Assembly (NCBI RefSeq): GCF_032854445.1
Contig: NC_088296.1
Coordinates: forward strand, 18,339,485-18,403,484
Direction of reading: 5' to 3'
Origin: Liolophura sinensis
Lineage: Eukaryota > Mollusca > Polyplacophora > Chitonida > Chitonidae
DNA length: 64,000 nt
The notes under the pieces are model-generated. The model was given only the letters and a program-made list of their open reading frames with translations. It ran no database searches and was not told the DNA's origin. The position numbers were made by a program, and so were the translations under genes. This document shows positions 12,101-24,100 of the stretch, piece after piece; position 1 is the first letter of the stretch; each line of letters starts with the position of its first letter.

Positions 12101-15100
12101 AGTTAAAAGCAAAGCAGGTCCCGCTCTTCGAGCCGCATGTGAGAAATGAGTTGTAATTGCAGTTTAATCGACTGGGTATGGTAAAAGTCTTGTATGTGAG
12201 CTTAAACACAGTGAAGAGCTCACCACAAGTATTGTTGCATCCCCTGTGAATTCTGTTACGCAAAATCAACTGGAAAGTGTGTAAATATATTTAAATTACC
12301 ATTGTTCGAGCTTGAACATGGGCGGGGATGATAATAATACCCACGAAGCCTGTAAATATCGCGCTGCTCAACAGTTCGGTACGTTCGGCCATGGCGTGCA
12401 GTTTGTTAACATCAGGACAAAGTAATCATGTCAGATCGGATGACGTAAAGTTCGGGCCTCGCTTTCCAACGTCGCTGTTGAAAAAGGCATGGCGCCCAAG
12501 TCTATTACAGATGTAATCTCAACGGAGCCAGTAGCTACATCTCTATTTTAGAATGCAAATGGCTATCAGTCTTGCTGGCGAAATGGGATTTATCTGGTAA
12601 CTATGTTTTCCTAGCTCCGTTTAATCTCTAGACAAGAGCCCGCGGACAAACAGCATGGTCTGAGTTTTCATGCGCAATGGCGACTCGACTGACGTAATAC
12701 ATAACTCCTTACAGCGCATGCCGCGCTCTCTACCTTTCGCTTTACATCACTGCCACCAACAGCAAATTTTGTACAGAAATCTTGAACAACGCCGAGATCA
12801 CTGGGGTCAGGGCGATGAGCCAGGAAGTGTTGTCAGAAGAAACAAAACAAACAGTCTCAACTCTTATAACTCTAATAAAACTTTGTTATATGCATTCTCT
12901 TTATCTAGAGTATGTGCCTACAACATGATTTTAACCAAACATGAAATAATTTTATTGATGAATGTTGATTAAATAGTTCCGCGGAAGAAGACAAGTGATG
13001 ATTCTAGGCCTAAACAAACCTACGTGCGTCTCACAGGATCCAAGAGGTAAAGCTTGTTCTAATGTTCGAATCTCAGGCAAGGTATGAGTTGGCTCCTTAA
13101 AAGATTAACTGTTGACAACAAAATCTAATGATTAGAATTTCTCTTGTTCGTGAAAGCCGAAAAAAAAAACCCAGAAAATCAAATTAATTCCCAAGTAAAA
13201 TACTGTTGGAAAAAAATGTTCGAACAGCCAGCAGGTACATGTGTACCTAGCCTGAACCTGGCGGGAAGTTCAGACTCAAAACATGGCGGATTGTTGGTTC
13301 GACTTGTTCGAGCTAAAAACCTATAAAGGACTGGATTACTGTTCCGACGTTGTTTAGCGATGCTGGCTTTGACTTAGGTACACAAGACTTAGGGAATCCG
13401 TGTGTACTAAATATAAGGAATCCCATTGTAAAGCTCGATGGAATTTTCCGCGTGGGAGAGATAGACAGGGGTCTATGTACTAGTGGAGCTCTGAATAGGT
13501 AGGAATTTTTTTTTCGAACGATCTAATTCCTCATGGTGGAATCCCCACCTTGCCCTCAGCTACTTTTTAAATTAATTTTTATTTAACCACAGGTGTAGCC
13601 GTGTGAACGTAAGCAAACGTGAGCAAACGTGGAGACAATATATGAGACAGTTTCTCCGTAAAATTACAAAACTAAAATGATGTTAACAATGGATTTAAGA
13701 CCTAGAGTAATCAGCAAATTCTTAAGTTGAAAAACTCATCCACTCGAAATGGGTCACATTTGTACACTTGATCGGGAGAGTTCACGTTCAGTCGAGACTT
13801 ACGTATAACTGGAACGACGCCGGTTTGTGGTGGGACGTAGTCAGCTATCATCCTTAAGAAAACAACCAGGGCCAGGAGAGTCGTGATGTTGAAGGAGATT
13901 TTCTCCCCCGATTCCACCGGAAGTAGAAAAGAGAACAAGGTGACACATGTGAATTAAGAAGCACGGCAATGCCATGTTGACGACGTAGTACATGGGGCGC
14001 CTGCGCAGGATGTACGAGTATATGATACTCGGAAAGGGCACTGCGCAGCACTTGTAAATTTGGACCTTTCTAGAGGACGGTAAAACCCACTAACTCCCAT
14101 TCGCCATTGTCCATGTAATTGCTGGCATCGCCTACATCTGCCTGTGGATACATGTCGATCTTCCTGCCCGTCATAGGACCAACGAGCCGAACTCGTGATC
14201 GCAGCGCTGTGTATCAAAGGGGAATAACCCCATGTCAACGCTACCAGCGGCTCTTGGATGACGGTTGGGAACAACCACTTGATGTCGCCGTCAGATGACA
14301 CCGCCACTAAGATGTTTATGTTGCCGAAGACGCCACCTGGCGGAACGACGACGCTACATTGGAAAAAAGCAGAGACAGGTGGGCATATCATTCACAAATA
14401 ATGCGGTACGACGCAGGCCTACATCGTGAACAGTATAAAATGTAGCCGAATATTGCACTAGCAGAAATATTTTCCTTGAATGCAGTATCATCATGGCGGT
14501 CATGCATTCAGAACTGCTGACTTTAGATAAACATATCTGGCATATAAATGAAAGTTCCGAACACGAACTCACAGCATGGGCGTGCGTCTTAGAAATATAT
14601 CTAACAGGGGTTGATATAGGGTACTGTGAAGTGTATACAAATTTGTCCCAGTCAAATGGAATTGTTAAACACTTGATAAGAAAAGGGAAAGACAAACAGG
14701 CAGAACGATTATATGTCGTGCACAGTTAAAAGACGGAAACAAATCTGACCTGGAGTACAAAGAGAGGTCTGGCAGCCAAACATCACGTGCCGGTACCAAG
14801 ATGGACGTCAGACCCCCGAAGTCAGAGGCGTTCCACGTCAGTAAGTCATCTCGCCAGTACTGCAGAATGATATTTTTTGAAATATTCGTATGACAAACTT
14901 ACGTCAACGATATTAAACAATTATTTCTTTAACTGTTAACATTTACTTAGTTTATTTGATTGATATTTCACGCCAGACTTTCTTTTCACTTACACGAGGC
15001 GGCCCAGCATTATGATGGGAGGGAATCGAATAGAAGCTGGGGGAATAGCACTCTTAATACCCTGGTGATATAATACTGTTTTTTTCGTATGACACCTTTA

Positions 15101-18100
15101 TCTATTAACGGTATAAAAATACTGTCTTAAATTTATTGTACCAGTAATGTAAAACTGTTGTTTCGTATGACAATCTTATATCGAAGAACAAAAGGATTGT
15201 TTCACATGGCACACTTAATAAATGACACAAAACGATTGTTTCAGATGGCACACACGGCCTGGATAGCACAGTTGGTAGAGCGTCCGCTTCGGGACCGGTA
15301 GATCCAGAATCAATGCTGGGTCGAGTCACACCTAAGACTTTAAAGAGGAAGTTGTAACTTCCTCGCTTGGGCGTTCAGCATGAAGGGATAGTGCAACGAC
15401 TGGTTGACCCGTATCAGTATAATGGCTCGGGCGGGGCCTCTACTTGCCTTCGGTAAGTCGTCTCAGTGATGCAGCACTAAAATAAAAAAGAGCGGTGGAA
15501 ATCCGTCCTGCAACAAGGAGGCACATTACACGTGCATGCACCCTAATGATTCCTTCGTCGTCATATGACTGAAAAAATTGTTGAGTACGACGTTAAACCC
15601 CAAGCTACTCACTCACTCACATCAGATGGCACACTTAATAAATGACATAAAACGATTGTTTCAGACGGCACACTTAATAAATGACATAAAACGATTGTTT
15701 CAGATGGCACACTTAATAAATGACATAAACGATTGTTTCAGATGACACACTTAATGAATGGTATAAAACGATTGTTTCATCTTGCACATTTAATAAACGA
15801 GCCAACATTATTGTTTCATGTAGCAAAATTAATAAATGGTGTAAAACGAATTGTTTCGTATCACCTGCTTATATTTATTATTTTAAACGATTACTAAACA
15901 TAAAACTCAATAAAAAAACCACGGGTGTGCAGTCATAACCTCTCACGCATGCTCATTTGAAACATGCATCTCATGATCACGAACAAGAAGGACGACCAAG
16001 CATCACCAACTACCAGGGATAACAACGAAAACAACAACAAAACATTCTTACAATGGAAAGATTCAATTAATTTAATTAATTATGCATAACGATAATTTTT
16101 TCAAATTAATTTATCAATTTATTTATTTATTGATTCAATTTATTTTATTTATGTTTTTACGCCATATTCAAGAATATGGCGCTCAGCAATATGGATGGAA
16201 GGAAGTCAGGCAGAGCCTGGGGGAAACCCACGGACTATCCGCAGGTTACTGACAGACATTCTCACGTACGCCACAGAGGCAGCCAGTTGGCCTGGAACTC
16301 GTGGCGGTCGCACATATTGGTAAGAACCTCCTGTTTTTTTGCGCTGCATTAGCACGCTAAGCACTCGGCCACGGAGGCGATTAATGACAGGTGTAAAAAA
16401 ATGGTTAAAGTTTGAGGCTCACCAGTCTCATCCATGTCTCGCTCGTCACCACCATCCTGGGCTCATCCTGAAATTATTCAGATAAAAGCGATGGTTTCCA
16501 TGTAAAATGTTTATTAGATGTGACCGAAAAAAAAACCACCACCACAACAACATTTCGGTCGAAGTAACCCTAGTCCAATGACCTCAAATTAATGTACATT
16601 ACACTTAACACCACTGCACTGTTTTACCTGGTGGGTACTAAAGTTGCCATTATTTAGTATGGCATCTTGGGATGGGAATATAAGTATGTAAGTACTGGGT
16701 ACCTTAGGTATGTGTGTATGTATATATGTTTAAGGTTTAACGTCGAACTTAACAATTTTACAGTCATATGACGACGAGGAGTCATTAGGTGTGTGTATAT
16801 AGACTGTGTCTTCTTGTGGCAGGGCGAGTCCATGTCGACCAAGTACTGCCTCTACTGAAGCATCGTGCCGAAGACAACAGGCATGGTAGCCAACCCTTCC
16901 ACATTTTACTGACACGGGCTAATCACTCATGTTCCCTTGCTCTAACCTCTTAATGCTGAGCACCAAGCAAGGCAGCAGTGGAGTACCATTTTTAAATCTT
17001 TGTATGACCCGACCCGCATTTGTAGTCTAGGGGTACATAACAGAGGTATAAATTGATCAGCAATTTACAATGGAGTACAAATGAAGGTCAAGCAAATGAA
17101 GGGCAAATGGAGGGACATTACAGAGGTATAAATAGATCAGCAATTTACACTGGTGTGCAGAAGAAGGTTCATCATCTAGGTAATGATGACAGGTACATTA
17201 CAGAGGTATGATTGGATCAGCGTAGAAAAGAGTACAAATGAAATCCTGTATGGAGGTACATTACAGGGGTATAAATAAATCAGCAATTTACATTGGAATA
17301 CAGAAGAAGGTTCAGCATCGAGGTACTGGATGGGGGTACATTACAGAAGTACAAATAGATCAGCAATTTACACACAGGTGTAAGAGGTACAAATGAATTT
17401 CCAGCACCGAGGTACAGAATGGAGGTACATTGTACAGGTATAAATAGATCACCATTTCAAATAGGAGTACAGATGAAGGTCCAGCACCAAAGATACAGGT
17501 GGACGAGACATAATGCAAAAGTTCGGTCACGATATGAAGGTTTAGGGTATGTTGTCAAGCTACTGACGAACGTCCACACTTGTGTCATCAACCGATTATT
17601 GTCATCAAGGCCACATGAAGACATGAGTCGGGTAATTTACAAATTACCCAAGTACCGGATTGAACCTGTACCTTGAGTGTACTAGCGATTGAGAGACATG
17701 TGGTTTAACATACTCTACGACACAACCACCTCACTTGGTAAACTTAGGACCTTCAGACTGCACAAATATTTGAAACATAGAACGTTCAAAACCCTCGTCA
17801 CTGACTTTTAAACGCTTGCTAAACTCATCTTTAAAAGGATGATTCTTAATGCATAAATATTAATGTAAATGTTGATATCCTTAAAATAGAAACTAATTAT
17901 GTGCAAAATATTTTATTTATGATGTTAGCTGTTTAAACAACATTTACAATATTAAGAGGCGAATATTCAGAAGTAAATCAACTATTTTATACTATCGCCA
18001 TGTGTAGGAACGCTCATTCAACGATTAAATATGACTACTGGGATTCATCAAGAGTTGACTGTCATTGCGATTTGTTGGGAAATCTTTAAGTGGGCGTCCG

Positions 18101-21100
18101 TTTGTTCGCCATCAGCGATGCGTTCCTTCAGTGCCAACTTACAGCAAGATTGACCAAATACTAAAATCTAATCATATAGAATTACCAGCGCCTTCAGAGA
18201 ATCAAAGATAACTGATGTTTTAAAAGGATGTTGAAGTATGTTATGTGTGGAAATCGATGAATGGAACAAGAGAATTGCCTAGAGGCAAGTCAAATCCATA
18301 CGTTTTACACGACCTCGATATGCACAGATAAAAGGCCTGAATATATAGACAGTGGTTTGCTTGCACCGCACATAGAAAATCAATTTTGACCAATCGGGAG
18401 CATGAACGGTCGATTGCGATTGCCCGGGGTTTTTCTCTGTGTCTAATTGCCATGCACCGCTGTTGACATTATCGATGGGCTTCAAGCCTCAGTGTATTCA
18501 GCTTTCTTCCTTCAAACATGGCGGTGTACACAAGAAGCTCGTTAATATCAAATAACAACTACGAATCTTAATCCTTTGGTATTTTCACATTTTTTATGGT
18601 CGAGAAATAAAAGCACATCTTATCACGCGTCACGTGTAAAAGGGACGTCTGTTTGCTCCCATGATAACAAAAATTATTGACAATAACCAAGTACTAATTA
18701 GGAAATGCATGCTGGTAATCAGTGAATGTTGATTCCATACATGTGGTTTTAGTATCCATAAACTGGCTTGTTAAAACTGGCTTGTTAAAACTGCTTCGGA
18801 TTTTAGTAAAGATAGTTGTTCTTTGTATTTGTCCATAAACTCTTGATTTTGGAGCAAGAAATATGAACAACCGGCAAATATGTGTCGATTTGATTTGTTT
18901 ATTTTGATTGGTGTTTTACGCCGTTTCTCAAGAATATTTCACTTGTACGGCGGCGGCCAGCATTACGGTGGGTGGAAACCGGGCAGAGCCCGGGGGAAAC
19001 CCACGACCATCCGCAGGAAGCCATCATGAGCTGGACAGCGACCGCATTGGTGAGAGGCTCCTGGGTCATTACGCTGGGAATAGGTGTCGATGTTATAGCA
19101 TTACGAACCAGTGAACCAGCGATAGTTGGCAAATGGTCACCCATACTACCGGTGAAAGTACGGCCTTTTGTCAGTTTACCTCATTTATTTATTTATTTAT
19201 TTGATTGGTGTTTTACGCCATACTCAAGAATATTTCACTTATACGACAGCGGCCAGCATTATGGTGGGAGGAAACCGGGCAGGGGCCCGGGGGAAAACCC
19301 ACGACAATCCGCAGGTTGCTGGAAGACCTTCCCACGTACGGCCGGAGAGGAAGCCAGCATGAGCTGGTCTTGAACTCACAGCGACCGCATTGTTCAGAGG
19401 CTTCTGGGTCACTACGCTGCGCTAGCGCGCTAACCGACTGAGTTTACCTCATTTAGAGTCTTATTCTAACTGTTGCTGTGTAAATTTTAAATACACTCTA
19501 AAAATTAATCCGCTCATTTTAACAGAAAGTCTGTTGCCTGGAGTGATGCTAGAATGCATTCTGTTATTGCAGCAGATTGTTCTGTTAAATATAACACACA
19601 TATGCCGTTAATTCAACATGAACTTCTACTAGACTAAAGGAATGTTGTGTTGAATATGGTAGAGTATTATGTTGAATACGACAGAGTATTATATTATAAT
19701 AACAGGAATGCATTCTAGCATAAGTCAGACAAACAGACTTCCTGTTAAAATTAACACATCATTTTTGGAGTGTAGTGACAAATTACACGCCTCCTAGCAA
19801 CAGATGATATTAACTGGACTTTCCTTTCAATCTTCCCTTCATTTATCAATCTAGTTATACATTTCCTAATATGATAATTTGATCTCATTAAACGTCGTTA
19901 TAAACAGACTGCGTGTGTATGTGTGATAAAGATGGATGTCATGCACGAAGCACGTCTTCCCGATTACACTTCCGACTATTTCCTATTAAGTTGAGATTTG
20001 CATTATCCATCTTGATTCCTTGGTTAGTCAATCAAAACTCATTTTGTCTCCGTTCAAACATTTTTGTTGTAAAATATATCCTGTAATAAGCTGATTAAGG
20101 GCACTGCCGGATCTAATGGCGGCGATATGCATCAATGTGTGACGCAGACTGCATGACGTTACAATTCACGCGCATCGAAAAACATTGAAATAAAGATTAT
20201 GTCATGCAATCAGTTTTCTGCATCGTTTGAAGGATTTTGTAAGTATCGCTTGTATGTTCTGAAAATGTGGGAAATTCGCTGGAAATATCAACTGCTTACT
20301 CGTACAACTGACTTTTTTCTTAACTTCATAGAGAGGAACATCAAGTGTTTTCAGCCCGTCGCATTTGTAATATTGGTCGAAGGCGAGCTGTTATACACAT
20401 GCAAAGGCAACATCTTCAACAAAGTTTAAAGACTACGGTGGCATTGTGGTTAGAAACGTCTGCCTTATAAACTGCAGTTCTGAGGTTCAATCTCGACTTG
20501 AGTCATATCTGTGCTTTACATCGTAATCTTGGTGGCGCTTCGCTCAGCGCATATAGAAGAATGCACATAATATACCGTTCGACCCGCTCTCAGTATAATA
20601 TGACTGGTTGGCCTGTCGTGCCTGGTGTCTTCGGCATGGTGTCCCAGTGAGGCAGCACTATAAATATGTCGGCATGAGATTCGGCCTTCTACAACGAAAA
20701 ACCGTCGTGATATGACCTAACTATTGTTTGAAAGCGACATCATACCCCAACCAAACAAACAAGCAAACAAATCGTCAAGATTTATTGTCATCAAGGGGGC
20801 ATCCGTGGCTTAGTAGTTAGTTTGCAAGTGTAGTGTAATGGCCCATAAGATTCTCAGCAATGCGATTGCTGTGAGGTCAAGTCCAGCTCATACTTGTTTC
20901 CTGTCCGGTCGTACGTGGGGAAGGTCTGCTAGTAAATAAATAAATAAATAAATAAATATTACCATTAAGACAGGTACTTACAAAATCAATAATCTGATTG
21001 ACGGCTACATCTATGGTTATGTGACTCGTCGCATCACGTTTCTGACGGGACGGACTTTACGGTTGTAGGATTTTGTTTCGAACAGATGTTTCCATAATCG

Positions 21101-24100
21101 CCCCTCTTCATTCTGGCCTGGAAATAAAAGGATTTTTGTTTTGGCTCAAATTAATCATTTCGAGAAACATTAAAAATTATCTTTTTAGCCAACTCAACAC
21201 TTAATCTCAATTTAGTTTAATGCTTTGTTAGTTGTTAGGCCAGAGGCTGGCCCATGGCCACTGGCCACCAGGAATTTTCTTCACAAATCCGACAGGCAAC
21301 GCCAGTGGCCACCAGCGGTCCTCTTCAACAAACCAGAAGATATAATTACAAATATTTACAAGCAGGAAACACAGAGGGAATGTCATTATAATACCTAGTC
21401 CTTCACAGGACCTCACATCATAGCAAGTGTATATCAACAAACTCAGTGGATGAATACATGCGTGTGCGTGTGCAGGATATAGTTTGCACAAAATTTATTT
21501 ATTGATTTGTGCATATGCAATACACAGCTCGATAACGTCCGCGACCTACACAAACACGTGTATAAAGCTGTACAGATTTGCTTTTTTGAAATAGTCGATT
21601 TTATTAAAATTAAATTTCAGTTAAACTGATTTTGAATTGATTGGTGTTTTACGCCGTACTCAAGAATATTTCACTTATATGACGGCCGCCAGCATTATGG
21701 TGGGAGGAAACCGGGCAGAGCCCGGGGAAACCCACGACCATCCGCAGGTTGCTTACAGACCTTCCCACGTACGGCCAGAGAGGAAGTCAGCATGGTCTGG
21801 ACTTGAGTTCACAGCGGCCGCATTGGTGAGAGACTGCTGGATCATCACGCTGCGCTAGCGCGCTAACCAACCGAGCCTTTTGCACAAAATAAAATAAGTG
21901 CAGACTTTCAGCAATTTACTTAAATTCCACGTCTCTGGACCAAAAAAAGGCCAATTCTACATGTATATAAGCACCGGACACTAGTTTTATTACCAAAAAA
22001 ACCCCACAAAGAACACTTGTGTTGAAATCTTACCTTCAACACAGAAATGTGCTTTTATTAAATTAATAATAATAATAATAATAAAACACAAGTAAAACAT
22101 TGTGTTACACATACGTTTCACAGTGCAATGGCCTCTATACACAACGTAAATAAGCTTATTGTTATAATGTGTGCGTACTCCTTACAGCGCATGCGTCGCT
22201 TTCTACCTATCACTGCCACCAATGATTAACTTTGTACAGAAATCTTGAACAACGCCGAGATCATTTCGGTCACGGCGATGAGACAGGAAGTATTGTCAGA
22301 AAACACAATCCGTCTCAATCTTTGTCTGTGGTAATACCTTATACACATGCATCTCTGTATCTGCGGTATGTACAACGTGATTCTAACCGAACTCTGAAAC
22401 AATTTTATTGATGAATGCTGGTTAAGTAGTTCCGCGGAAGGAGACAAATGATGAGGTTAAGCCTGAACAAACCCAGGTGCGTCTCACAGCTCAAGCTTGT
22501 CTATTGGTGGCAGCGGTGTAAAGCGAAAGGTAGAGTGCGACGCATGCGCTGTAAGGAATCTGTAATGTTTGGAGAAAACACTGTCACAGCTTAACCGTAA
22601 AATATGTATACGTGTAATCCGCGGAAGTAATTTCTACCTGGATGTGAATACAGCCAAACAAACATAAATCGCAAAGTCGATGGTTTGAGGTTTTCGTTAA
22701 GTAAAATGAGCGAATTTAATATCGCATCTGTTGAATACATAATTTAAGCGAACGCCATTTCAGGTGAACTGTCAACCTAAAAATTTCATACCAACAACAG
22801 TAAAAATCCCCACAGGCCATAGTTCTGTTACTGGCATGAATATAACAATCTCTCATATGTATAATTGAATGTAAAAATGAGCTACCTCAAAGCGGAAACG
22901 CTGACTTAGGCAATATTTCACTTTAATTACGAAACACGGCTATATTATTTGCCATCCGATATTACATTCTTCGTTGGTTAATTAATATAATGTAATAATA
23001 TGTTTCTACAACAAAACCATAAAACTGGTATAACACTACATATCTGATAAAATAACAATATTTGTAAAAACATAGTGTAATTCTTTTCTAATAAGCAGAC
23101 AATAACAGGAAAACTTGTAACTGTTGTTCGTCGTATTATAGAAATTGATTATAGAAACTTAGAAAATGATAGTTATGTACAATTTCGTTCAATCTGATAG
23201 AATACATCATATGAGCATGTGCATACCAAAAATTGTACATTAATTCTTAAAATTTATGTCAGAATCAACATATGACAGGTTTATGACAGATGACACAATT
23301 TTCGTATGTATTAATATTGCTTAACGATGGGAACCCGTCAAACACCCGGCAACAGGCCCTTGACGCCATTTTGTTGACGTCAATTGTTCCCAGCCCATCA
23401 TGATGACGTCACATTATAGACAGTATGACGTTACTGCAGAAATTGATACATCGTAACCGTGTAAACGTTACGCTACAATCCATTCTTGACGTAACAAATA
23501 AATTGCCGCCTCCCCATTATCTGTCTGATACCATTAATAAAAAGGGCAGTTTTAAAAATGCGCTTTGTACCCATATTGGAAATCACTAATGTAACGGCAG
23601 TGAATCTGAAACGTTAAGCTATCTACTATTATAGTAGAAAAAAAATGTGCACAGTGTCAGATTTAGCAGCACTATAGCGTGGAGAGCTTAACAGTGACGA
23701 AAGTGTGGTGGTTTGCAAATGGTTACTCGTAACCTGTGAAATCCGGCCTCTTCTCTGTTTACCTCGGTTTAGGTTTCATTCTAACTCTTTATGTAAATGC
23801 TTAAATAGTACATTCATTACCTTTCGAGCATAAATAGGTAAATATTAATTTGATGTTAACTGCAGTTTGTAAAACGTCTAGAATTTGTCTACATTTGTCA
23901 GCATTTGCACGCAACAATGTTACACTCGCAGATAACAAATAAACCGAATCAAAATAAATTTTAATTTAATTTAATACTTTTATTTATTTACCGAGGATTG
24001 TGCCCAACTTAGTAATGGACACTTAGAGTGTTTTACAAGAGTAAACATGTATTTTGAATATTCCAAGATATACAGTACGGATTCTAAGAATCATTAGTCG

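Noticed and set aside
11994-12269. Minus-strand 91-codon frame with five cysteines inside a receptor intron
   Set aside because: The spacing is suggestive, but no flanking splice pair keeps it open and no family was recognised. Kept only as a possible nested exon.
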